NCBI GenBank assembly: GCA_011051815.1
Contig: DRKK01000336.1
Span: 1 to 9,595, forward strand
Length of the DNA: 9,595 nucleotides
Reading direction: 5' to 3'
DNA from: Sphingomonadales bacterium
GTDB taxonomy: Bacteria > Pseudomonadota > Alphaproteobacteria > Sphingomonadales > Emcibacteraceae
The notes beneath the pieces are model-generated. The model searched no databases. It saw only the letters and a list, made by a program, of their open reading frames with translations, and was not told the DNA's origin. The position numbers were made by a program, and so were the translations under genes. This document shows positions 1-6,244 of this stretch, one piece after another (positions within the stretch are counted from its first letter, which is position 1; each line of letters starts with the position of its first letter).

Positions 1-124
1 GCAGAATGTAATTGGAATTCTCAACTCCTTCGGCAATGCCCTTGAAGGCCACCACCGTCCCCGCATCATAACTGTTCAGAAACGCCTCAATCTCATCGGC
101 ACTCACATGGGTATAGACCGCCAT
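1..124 (-). CDS. thrB: Homoserine kinase ThrB, N-terminal fragment (cut by window edge)
   Basis: Only the first 41 codons are inside the window; the rest lies to the left. The peptide begins [16 protein letters not shown] and continues to [15 protein letters not shown]. This is the characteristic opening of the alphaproteobacterial ThrB/homoserine kinase type II (APH-like kinase fold), which phosphorylates L-homoserine with ATP in threonine biosynthesis in the cytoplasm. The start ATG (122-124) follows the ispH stop by 2 bases. The ribosome-binding sequence AAGGAGG is formed by the last codons of ispH, about 7 bases upstream, so the two genes are probably translationally linked. The ispH-thrB order is common in Alphaproteobacteria. 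The catalytic region is not visible, so intactness cannot be judged. Confidence 0.88.
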   Translation of the reverse strand, partial: MAVYTHVSADEIEAFLNSYDAGTVVAFKGIAEGVENSNYIL

Positions 125-126
125 CC

Positions 127-1074
127 TCAGCCCTCCTTCAACAAGACAGAGGGTAGTTTAAACTGGACATTTTCTTCCACCGTCATCACCGTTTCCAGAC
201 GCACATCATAGCGCGTTCTAAAGGCTTCAATCACTTCCTCCACCAGAATTTCAGGGGCCGACGCGCCGGCGGAAAGGCCCACATTACGCACATCAGACAA
301 CCAGCTCCAGTCAATATCCCCAGCCCGCTGTATGAGCATGGATTTACAGCCCTCTCGCTTGGCAACCTCCACCAGACGGCGGGAATTGGAACTGTTGGGC
401 GCCCCGATGATCAGCACCGCTTCCGCCTTTTTCGCCAAGGCCTTGACCGCCCCCTGCCTGTTGGTGGTGGCATAACAGATGTCTTCTTTTTTCGGGTCCC
501 GTATGCTGGGAAATTTTGCTTTCAGGGCCGCAATAATATCAGCGGTATCATCCAGCGACAGAGTGGTCTGGGTGATATAGGCCACATTATCGCTATTCTT
601 GAGGTTTAGTTTTTCCACATCCTGCGGCGTTTCCACCAACGTAATCCGGCCCGCGCCCACCTGTCCCATAGTGCCAACCACCTCCGCATGACCCGCATGG
701 CCGATCATGATGATCTCGGCCCCGGATTTTTCATGACGTTCGGCCTCCCGATGAACCTTGCTCACCAATGGGCATGTGGCATCCACATAAAGCATCTTGC
801 GCCTATTTGCTTCCTCGGGCACAGATTTCGGCACGCCATGCGCGGAAAAAACCACCGGAACATCATCCGGCACATCATCCAGCTCATCAACAAAGATTGC
901 CCCGCGCTGACGAAGCCCCTCCACCACGAATTTATTATGGACGATTTCATGGCGCACATAAACCGGCGCGCCGTATTTCTCCAGCGCCATTTCAACGATT
1001 TGAATAGCCCGGTCAACACCCGCACAGAACCCTCTGGGGTTGGCGATATATACTGTCATGTCACTGGTAGTCAT
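127..1074 (-). CDS. ispH: 4-hydroxy-3-methylbut-2-enyl diphosphate reductase (IspH/LytB)
   Basis: IspH is a cytoplasmic [4Fe-4S] enzyme that reduces HMBPP to isopentenyl and dimethylallyl diphosphate, the last step of the MEP isoprenoid pathway. At 315 residues it has the family's usual length. The three cluster cysteines are C17 ([12 protein letters not shown]), C101 ([11 protein letters not shown]) and C200 ([10 protein letters not shown]). Substrate-binding motifs are also present: RHEIVHN (H46), FSAHGV (H79), GHAGHAEV (H129 and the proton-donating E131), TQTTLS (about 169-173) and NSSNS (about 227-231). The usual Pro between H129 and E131 is Ala, a mild deviation. The ATG at 1074 has AGGACGG about 9 bases upstream, inside the end of sppA; an in-frame ATG at 1059 lacks such a site. 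The gene lies 6 bases after sppA and 2 bases before thrB, which suggests one operon. Confidence 0.97.
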   Translation of the reverse strand: MTTSDMTVYIANPRGFCAGVDRAIQIVEMALEKYGAPVYVRHEIVHNKFVVEGLRQRGAIFVDELDDVPDDVPVVFSAHGVPKSVPEEANRRKMLYVDATCPLVSKVHREAERHEKSGAEIIMIGHAGHAEVVGTMGQVGAGRITLVETPQDVEKLNLKNSDNVAYITQTTLSLDDTADIIAALKAKFPSIRDPKKEDICYATTNRQGAVKALAKKAEAVLIIGAPNSSNSRRLVEVAKREGCKSMLIQRAGDIDWSWLSDVRNVGLSAGASAPEILVEEVIEAFRTRYDVRLETVMTVEENVQFKLPSVLLKEG

Positions 1075-1080
1075 GGAAAA

Positions 1081-2940
1081 TTACCGTCCTGCGTCCATCA
1101 TACCCATACAGGTTACACATAACACGTAAGCATTATTGGGGTCATTCAACTGAGCAAAAATGGATAATTTATCCAAAATCTGCGCAGCCAGAATATCCTG
1201 CGGGCTTGTGGTGCGGGCAAACAGCATTTTTCCAAGCGTGGCATTACGTTCCATAATCTCGGTCAGCAATTTTGCCTCCCAGGGGATTGGGTCTTCCCAA
1301 TAGGCAAGACGGTAATCCGTAAGCCCGGCTCTTTTGGCCGTCGCGGCCACCGCATCATCAAAGGTGCCCAAACTATCCACCAGACCAATTTCCAACGCCT
1401 TGTTCCCGGTCCAGACCCGGCCCTGGGCGATTTCATTAACCTGTTCCACGGTCATATTGCGACCCTCTGCCACGATATTCAGGAAACGGTCATAACCACT
1501 TTCAATATTGCTCTGAATTATGGCCTTGACTTTTTCGGGCAAGGGCTTGCCAATTCCGGCAAAAGACAGGGGTGTCGTACCAACCCCATCCGTCGTAATG
1601 CCGATGGCGGCCAACGTTCCTTCAATATTGGGAATAGCTCCAAAAATACCGATAGACCCGGTAATGGTGGTAGGCGAAGCCCAAATCTCATCAGCCTGTG
1701 CCGAAATCCAGTAACCGCCCGAGGCCGCAAGCGATCCCATGGACACCACAACCGGCTTGCCCGCTTTTTTCAATTGCAGGACTTCCTGACGAATAAGTTC
1801 CGAGGCAAAGGCACTGCCCCCCGGGCTGTTCACCCGCAGGATAACCGCTTTGACGTTATTATTCAGCCGGGCTTCGCGCAAATGCCGGGAAACGGTGTCC
1901 CCGCCTGCCACACCCTGTGGCTGCTGCCCATCCATAATCGTACCATTGGCATAAACCACCGCGATCAGGTCTTTGGGCGGCAAGATGGCCGGGGTTTTGA
2001 CCGTAAGATAGCTGTTATAACCAATAAATTTATCTTTCAGACCGGATATGGTGGTCCCCAGCTGCGCCGCCAGATAAACCCGCCATTCTTCACGGGTTTT
2101 CAGGCCGTCAACCAGTTTATATTTCAGGGCATACGCCCCAAGATCACCCTTCACGCTCGCAAGGTCAACATCTGCATTGTCAAAACTTGCGACAAATTCC
2201 GCTTTATTCAGGTCACGGCCAGCAACAACGCTATTGGTAAATTCCCCCCACAGGTCGCCCATTAAAGCCAGACTGGCCTCCTTGGCCGCCGGGGACATGT
2301 CACTGCGGATGAACGGCTCCATGGCAGACTTGTATTTGCCGACCCGGAACAATTGAACCTCTGCCTTGATTTTATCCAGAAAGCCTTTGTAATAGCTCTG
2401 ATATGACCCATAGCCATAAATCTCCACCGCGCCGTACGGGTTTAAATAAATCTCATCCGCATAGGAAGAAATCAGATAAGCCGCCTGACTGTAACTGTTG
2501 CCGTAAGTGATGATTTTTTTGCCGGACTTACGAAAACGGGTCATAGCATCGCCGATATAATGGAGCGTGGCGGGCAAAGCCCCCGCCAGATGATTGGTAT
2601 CCAAAACCATCATCTTGATATTATTGTCCGTTGCCGCCAAATCCATGGCCTTGACCACCTCACGCAGAATGGTCTGGCGTTTGATTTCGCCGCCAGTAAG
2701 CGCCGCCGCTGGCGACTGGTCATAAATTTTCTGTTCCTGTATAGCCCCGTCCAATGACACCACAAGCGCCCCGTTCGTAGGAACCGTGATGCTTTCCTCC
2801 TTGAACAGGGAAACAATGATAAACAGCACCAGCATGAGAAATAACAGCGTTCCAACTGCCGACTGGAATTTTCTGAAATATACCCAAAACCCTTTAAGTA
2901 TGCTGAGAATAAAAGAAAAAATTGCTTTTATTATGGCCAT
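1081..2940 (-). CDS. sppA: Signal peptide peptidase SppA, 67-kDa type (protease IV)
   Basis: SppA is a membrane-anchored, periplasm-facing serine protease (family S49) that degrades cleaved signal peptides. From the ATG at 2940 it has 619 residues, close to the 618 of E. coli SppA. A basic, hydrophobic N-terminus (MAIIKAIFSFILSILKGF) precedes a membrane segment at about 28-45, matching the E. coli layout. Two tandem S49 domains follow. The general-base Lys is K204 (VGKYKSAMEPF) in the first, and the nucleophile is S376 (NSPGGSAFASE) in the second; these correspond to E. coli K209 and S409. The block SLAASGGYWISAQADEI is also typical. The protein ends with a CxxC (CVTC). The frame stays open upstream to an ATG at 3003 (640 residues, AAGG 8 bases before it) and a TTG at 3009. 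I prefer 2940 from the family architecture, although its Shine-Dalgarno (AGAAAG) is weak. Probably first gene of sppA-ispH-thrB. Confidence 0.93.
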   Translation of the reverse strand: MAIIKAIFSFILSILKGFWVYFRKFQSAVGTLLFLMLVLFIIVSLFKEESITVPTNGALVVSLDGAIQEQKIYDQSPAAALTGGEIKRQTILREVVKAMDLAATDNNIKMMVLDTNHLAGALPATLHYIGDAMTRFRKSGKKIITYGNSYSQAAYLISSYADEIYLNPYGAVEIYGYGSYQSYYKGFLDKIKAEVQLFRVGKYKSAMEPFIRSDMSPAAKEASLALMGDLWGEFTNSVVAGRDLNKAEFVASFDNADVDLASVKGDLGAYALKYKLVDGLKTREEWRVYLAAQLGTTISGLKDKFIGYNSYLTVKTPAILPPKDLIAVVYANGTIMDGQQPQGVAGGDTVSRHLREARLNNNVKAVILRVNSPGGSAFASELIRQEVLQLKKAGKPVVVSMGSLAASGGYWISAQADEIWASPTTITGSIGIFGAIPNIEGTLAAIGITTDGVGTTPLSFAGIGKPLPEKVKAIIQSNIESGYDRFLNIVAEGRNMTVEQVNEIAQGRVWTGNKALEIGLVDSLGTFDDAVAATAKRAGLTDYRLAYWEDPIPWEAKLLTEIMERNATLGKMLFARTTSPQDILAAQILDKLSIFAQLNDPNNAYVLCVTCMGMMDAGR

Positions 2941-2972
2941 GAACGCGGACTTTCTGAAATTATTTAATTGAT

Positions 2973-2993
2973 TTTCTGCATTTATCGCAGAAA
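2973..2993. repeat. 7-bp inverted repeat over the candidate sppA -10 box
   Basis: TTTCTGC (2973-2979) and GCAGAAA (2987-2993) are perfect reverse complements separated by 7 bases, ATTTATC. The loop holds the candidate -10 element of sppA (GATAAA on the minus strand). A dyad in this place could be an operator for a dimeric repressor, or a hairpin at the very start of the transcript. If translation began at 3003 instead, these bases would be coding. Chance occurrence in AT-rich sequence is possible. Confidence 0.4.
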
Positions 2994-3009
2994 TACCGGC
3001 CATGATCAA
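2981..3009 (-). promoter_or_regulatory. Candidate sppA promoter
   Basis: On the minus strand TTGATC (3009-3004), 17 bases, then GATAAA (2986-2981) resembles a sigma-70 promoter, each box matching 4 of 6 consensus bases. Initiation would fall near 2974, giving a leader of about 35 bases before the sppA ATG at 2940. It is the best candidate I see in this interval. The box matches are modest and nothing experimental is implied. Confidence 0.4.
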
Positions 3010-3039
3010 TGCCTTATGCTTTTGCAGTCTTATCTGCCG

Positions 3040-3067
3040 TTGACTCTCCGGCCTATCCGGCTATGAT
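3040..3067 (+). promoter_or_regulatory. Sigma-70-type promoter of the gcv operon
   Basis: TTGACT (3040-3045; 5 of 6 consensus bases), a 16-base spacer, then TATGAT (3062-3067; 5 of 6). Transcription would start near 3074, about a dozen bases before the first riboswitch aptamer helix at 3087, which is the expected arrangement for a riboswitch leader. The divergent sppA -35 candidate lies about 30 bases away, so the two promoters could share regulators. Confidence 0.7.
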
Positions 3068-3076
3068 GGCGGCCAT

Positions 3077-3327
3077 GCTGACAGACCCTGCGGGAGAGAC
3101 TGTTTACAGCGCCGAAGGAGCAACCGCCCCGGAAACTCTCAGGCACCAAGGACCGCAGGATAATACGGCACTCTGGAAAGCGGATTTTCATTAATCCCAC
3201 CGACGGGGTAAGCTTTATATTTGGAACGGTCACCGGACTGAACCAAAACCGCGCTCAAGTAGCCGCAAGGCGGTAGCGCAATATATAAAGTCAAATCTCT
3301 CAGGTATCCATGACAGAGGGGGCACCG
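3077..3327 (+). promoter_or_regulatory. Tandem glycine riboswitch (two aptamers) upstream of gcvT
   Basis: Aptamer 1 (3087-3159) has P1 CCTGCGG/CCGCAGG (3087-3093 with 3153-3159), P2 GAGAG/CTCTC (3094-3098 with 3136-3140), a small hairpin CTG-TTTA-CAG, and the core GCGCCGAAGGAGCAA plus ACTCTCAGGCA found in this class. Aptamer 2 (about 3171-3327) starts with CTCTGGAAAG. Its P1 is CTCTG/CAGAG (3171-3175 with 3314-3318), then a hairpin GGATT/AATCC (3182-3186 with 3193-3197), the core CACCGACGGGGTAAGC, and AATCTCTCAGGTA...GACAGAGGGGG. A long third arm, CTTTATAT/ATATAAAG (3213-3220 with 3283-3290), carries a further hairpin, GCGCT/AGCGC around CCGC-AAG-GCGG. Leader GCTG (3077-3080) may pair with linker CGGC (3166-3169), the place of the leader-linker helix. 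These RNAs bind glycine and usually switch on glycine cleavage genes. The gcvT gene directly downstream confirms the assignment. Confidence 0.93.
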
Positions 3328-3366
3328 ATGGCACGGGTTTGCGTGCTAAAAGTGCTTGCTCTGGAG
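3314..3366 (+). promoter_or_regulatory. Predicted translational expression platform of the glycine riboswitch
   Basis: The 3' strand of aptamer-2 P1 and the bases after it (3314-3325, CAGAGGGGGCAC) can pair with 3352-3363 (GTGCTTGCTCTG): 11 pairs, two of them G-U, with one G-G mismatch. This helix takes the first G of the gcvT Shine-Dalgarno GGAG (3363-3366) and encloses a perfect 5-bp hairpin, GCACG/CGTGC (3331-3335 with 3342-3346). CAGAG cannot pair with CTCTG at 3171 (glycine-bound P1) and CTCTG at 3359 at the same time. No T-run follows, so a transcription terminator is unlikely. This is inferred from base pairing only. Confidence 0.6.
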
Positions 3367-3372
3367 AAATAT

Positions 3373-4506
3373 ATGAGTGCCGATAACAGTAACCTTCTAA
3401 AAACACCCCTCTATAATTTGCATGAGGAACTTGGCGGCAAAATGGTACCCTTTGCGGGCTACCTCATGCCAGTGCAATATCCTCTTGGGGTGATGGGGGA
3501 GCATAAACATACCCGTACCGCCGCCGGGCTCTTTGATGTCTCCCATATGGGGCAAGTAGTGATTTGTGGCCCCGATGCCGATCACTGGATCGAAAGTCTG
3601 GTGCCCGGGAATATCATTGACCTGAAAGAAAACCACATCCGCTACAGCATGTTCACCAATAAACGCGGCGGTATTATGGACGACCTGATGATCACCAAAC
3701 GGCAGGATGACCTGTTTCTGGTGGTTAATGCGGCCTGCAAGGCGGCGGACATCGCCCATATGCGCGCCCACTTGCCGGATGGCTTCACCCTGACTGAGCT
3801 GAATGACCGCGCCCTTATTGCCCTGCAAGGACCAAAGGCAGCGGCGGTTCTGTCCCGCTTTGCCCAAAACTCTGGTATTCGGGCCGATGAAATGGATTTC
3901 ATGACCTACGCAGAGGTTACCATTTGCGGGGCGGACTGTTACATCAGCCGTTCCGGCTATACCGGTGAAGATGGCCATGAAATCTCCATCCCCGCCCATA
4001 AGGCCGAAGACGTCTGCCGCGCCCTGCTGGCCGAGGATGAGGTGGAAGCCATCGGCCTTGGTGCCCGGGACAGCCTGCGCTTAGAGGCCGGATTATGTCT
4101 TTACGGCCATGACCTGACCGAGGAAACAACCCCGGTTGAGGCCGCGCTGCTCTGGTCCATCGGCAAACGGCGGCGCGCAGAAGGCGGCTTTCCCGGGGAC
4201 AAAATTATTCTGGATCAGATCACCCATAAAAATTACACCCAAAAACGTGTGGGCATCCTGCCCGATGGCCGCGCCCCAGCCCGGGAAGGGACGGAAATCC
4301 TGAACAAGGACGGCGCACAGATTGGCACCATCACCAGCGGTGGTTTCGGCCCTACATTCGGCGGCCCGGTCGCCATGGGCTATGTAAAAACAGAATATGC
4401 CACCCCGGAAACGGAAGTCTTCCTGTCTGTGCGCGGCAAATCATTACCGGCCCATGTGGCCAAAACCCCCTTCGTACCTCAACGCTACTATCGTAAGAAC
4501 GCATAA
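3373..4506 (+). CDS. gcvT: Aminomethyltransferase GcvT, glycine cleavage T protein
   Basis: GcvT moves the methylene group from the aminomethyl-lipoyl arm of H protein to tetrahydrofolate, releasing ammonia and making 5,10-methylene-THF. From the ATG at 3373 it has 377 residues, the usual family size. Motifs in order are GEHKHTRTAAGLFDVSHMGQ (42-61), FTNKRGGIMDDL (94-105, with conserved acidic D103/D104 in the folate site), LQGPKA (151-156), SRSGYTGEDGHEI (192-204) and ARDSLRLEAGLCLYGHD (231-247). The C-terminal barrel contains TSGGFGPTFGGPVAMGYV. The start at 3373 has GGAG 6 bases upstream and matches the family N-terminus (LLKTPLYNLHEELGGKMVPFAGY). An in-frame ATG at 3310 lies inside the riboswitch core and is rejected. 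It is the first gene of the gcv operon and its translation is probably controlled by the riboswitch. Confidence 0.97.
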   Translation: MSADNSNLLKTPLYNLHEELGGKMVPFAGYLMPVQYPLGVMGEHKHTRTAAGLFDVSHMGQVVICGPDADHWIESLVPGNIIDLKENHIRYSMFTNKRGGIMDDLMITKRQDDLFLVVNAACKAADIAHMRAHLPDGFTLTELNDRALIALQGPKAAAVLSRFAQNSGIRADEMDFMTYAEVTICGADCYISRSGYTGEDGHEISIPAHKAEDVCRALLAEDEVEAIGLGARDSLRLEAGLCLYGHDLTEETTPVEAALLWSIGKRRRAEGGFPGDKIILDQITHKNYTQKRVGILPDGRAPAREGTEILNKDGAQIGTITSGGFGPTFGGPVAMGYVKTEYATPETEVFLSVRGKSLPAHVAKTPFVPQRYYRKNA

Positions 4507-4518
4507 GGATTACATATT

Positions 4519-4893
4519 ATGACAACCTATTTTTCAGAAGAACATGAATGGATCACCGTAGAAGATGGCGTCGGCACTGTCGGCATCACCGATTATGCCC
4601 AGAATGCGCTGGGTGATATTGTTTTTGTGGAATTGCCTGAAGTGGGCAATAGCTATGACAAGGGTGATGAAATTGCCGTTGTGGAATCCGTCAAGGCCGC
4701 CAGCGAAATCTATGCTCCGGTCAGCGGCGACGTAACCGCCATCAATGACGCCCTCGAAGATGAACCGGCACTGGTCAACAGCCTCGCGGAAAGTGATGGC
4801 TGGTTTTATCAGGTCCAGCTCAGTGATACGGATGAGCTGGACGATCTCATGAATGAGAGTGGCTATAAAGAATTCGTCGCGGGGCTGGAATAG
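4519..4893 (+). CDS. gcvH: Glycine cleavage system H protein
   Basis: GcvH is the small lipoylated shuttle of the glycine cleavage system. It accepts the aminomethyl group from P protein, presents it to T protein, and is reoxidised by L protein. It has 124 residues, typical for the family. The lipoyl-attachment lysine is K59 in VVESVKAASEIYAPVSG, within the biotinyl/lipoyl-like beta sandwich; EEHEWITVEDG near the start and ITDYAQNALGDIVFVELP are conserved H-protein segments. The ribosome-binding site AAGGA (4505-4509) overlaps the gcvT stop codon, and the genes are 12 bases apart. The next gene begins 1 base after its stop. Nothing essential is missing. Confidence 0.97.
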   Translation: MTTYFSEEHEWITVEDGVGTVGITDYAQNALGDIVFVELPEVGNSYDKGDEIAVVESVKAASEIYAPVSGDVTAINDALEDEPALVNSLAESDGWFYQVQLSDTDELDDLMNESGYKEFVAGLE

Positions 4894-4894
4894 A

Positions 4895-6244
4895 ATGCGC
4901 TATTTACCCCTTGGCCCGTCCGACCGCGCGGAAATGCTGGCGAAAATTGGCGTGGATCATATTGACGATCTGTTTCAGGATGTGCCGGAAGGCGCGCTGC
5001 TGAAACAGCCCGTTGATCTGCCGCGCCACGCGTCCGAAATGGATGTGGAACGGCAAATGACCGCCTTTGCGGACAAGAATATTCCTGCAGGCTCCGTGCC
5101 ATTCTTCTGCGGCGCGGGAGCTTACCGGCATTACGTGCCCAGCACAGTGGACTATATGATTCAGCGCGGTGAGTTCCTGACCGCCTATACCCCTTACCAG
5201 CCGGAAATTTCCCAAGGCACGCTGCAAACCCTGTTTGAATTTCAGACCCAGGTGGCCCAGATTACCGGTATGGAGGTGTCCAATGCCTCCATGTATGATG
5301 GCTCCACAGCCTGTGGTGAGGCAGTCTTGATGGCCCGGCGCGCCAGCCGCAAAAAACGCGCCATCCTGTCCGGCACTCTGCACCCTCAATATGTGGAAGT
5401 GGTCAAATGCGTGACCAAATTTACCGACGATTTGGCCGTGGTAAACCCGCTGGATATGTTCAGCGTGGATGCCCTCATTGATCAGATTGATGATGAGACA
5501 AGCTGCGTCGTGGTCCAGAACCCCGACTTCTTTGGCAATATACAGGATTACAGCAAACTGGCCGACGCCCTCCATGCCCGAAAGGCTCTGCTGATCGTTG
5601 TGGTGACGGAGGTTGTCTCCCTCGGCGCGGTGCGCTCCCCCGGATCAATGGGCGCGGATATTGTTGTCTGCGAAGGGCAAAGCATAGGCAACGGGCTGAG
5701 TTTCGGCGGCCCCTATGTGGGATTGCTGGCGACCCGACAGAAATATGTTCGGACCATGCCGGGCCGGGTGTGCGGCGAAACGGTTGATGCGGACGGCAAG
5801 CGGGGCTATGTCCTGACCCTGTCCACCCGCGAGCAACATATCCGCCGGGAAAAAGCCACCAGCAATATCTGTACCAATGCGGGCTTATGCACGTTGGCCT
5901 TTACCATTCATATGACCCTGCTGGGCGAGAAGGGCTTTCGCCATCTGGCGCGGCTCAACCATGCCAAGGCGGTGATGCTGGCCGATAAACTTGAGGCCAT
6001 TGATGGGATTGAGGTGCTGAATGACAGCTTTTTCAATGAATTTACCCTTGCCCTGCCCATGGATGCCGCAGAGGCCATTGAGCGGCTGGCGGATGTTGAG
6101 GTTATCGGCGGGGTGCCGCTATCGCGCCTCTACCCCCATGACCCGGCCATGAAAAACCGGATGCTGGTGGCGGTGACGGAGACCGTGACCGACAATGATA
6201 TGGACCGGTTGGTACAGGAACTCAAGGAGCTGGTCAATGCTTAA
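4895..6244 (+). CDS. gcvPA: Glycine dehydrogenase (decarboxylating) subunit 1, GcvPA
   Basis: This is the N-terminal-half subunit of the two-gene P protein, which with GcvPB decarboxylates glycine using PLP and loads the aminomethyl group on GcvH. From the ATG at 4895 it has 449 residues, normal for split GcvPA. Recognisable segments are MRYLPLGPSDRAEML (start), FFCGAGAYRHYVPSTVD (70-86), YTPYQPEISQGTLQTLFEFQ (98-117), ASMYDGSTACGEA (131-143), VVQNPDFFG, and CEGQSIGNGLSFGGPYVG followed by REQHIRREKATSNICTN. As expected for this subunit, the PLP-binding lysine is not here but in GcvPB. The reading frame is open further upstream, but 4895 matches the family N-terminus and lies 1 base after the gcvH stop. 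Its Shine-Dalgarno is poor, so translation is probably coupled to gcvH. The end overlaps gcvPB by 8 bases. Confidence 0.96.
   Translation: MRYLPLGPSDRAEMLAKIGVDHIDDLFQDVPEGALLKQPVDLPRHASEMDVERQMTAFADKNIPAGSVPFFCGAGAYRHYVPSTVDYMIQRGEFLTAYTPYQPEISQGTLQTLFEFQTQVAQITGMEVSNASMYDGSTACGEAVLMARRASRKKRAILSGTLHPQYVEVVKCVTKFTDDLAVVNPLDMFSVDALIDQIDDETSCVVVQNPDFFGNIQDYSKLADALHARKALLIVVVTEVVSLGAVRSPGSMGADIVVCEGQSIGNGLSFGGPYVGLLATRQKYVRTMPGRVCGETVDADGKRGYVLTLSTREQHIRREKATSNICTNAGLCTLAFTIHMTLLGEKGFRHLARLNHAKAVMLADKLEAIDGIEVLNDSFFNEFTLALPMDAAEAIERLADVEVIGGVPLSRLYPHDPAMKNRMLVAVTETVTDNDMDRLVQELKELVNA

Noticed and set aside
688..1122. Open frame on the plus strand opposite ispH
   Set aside because: It lies wholly antisense to ispH and the end of sppA, its peptide has no recognisable family, and it has no independent ribosome site.
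1774..2265. 163-codon open frame on the plus strand opposite sppA
   Set aside because: No family resemblance and fully antisense to the S49 domains of sppA.
3331..3346. GCACG-N6-CGTGC hairpin as a rho-independent terminator in the leader
   Set aside because: The stem is only 5 bp and no T-run follows (TAAAAGTGC). It fits better as the apical hairpin inside the alternative helix that hides the ribosome-binding site.
3310..3372. Longer gcvT reading frame starting at the ATG at 3310
   Set aside because: The ATG is part of the conserved aptamer-2 3' end (CCATGACAGAGGGG), the extra 21 residues do not resemble any GcvT N-terminus, and 3373 has a well-placed GGAG.
3397..3999. 200-codon open frame on the minus strand opposite gcvT
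   Set aside because: Antisense shadow of a clearly conserved gene in GC-biased DNA; the peptide shows no coherent domain.
4904..5575. 223-codon open frame on the minus strand opposite gcvPA
   Set aside because: Antisense shadow with low-information His/Gly-rich peptide; gcvPA on the other strand is certain.
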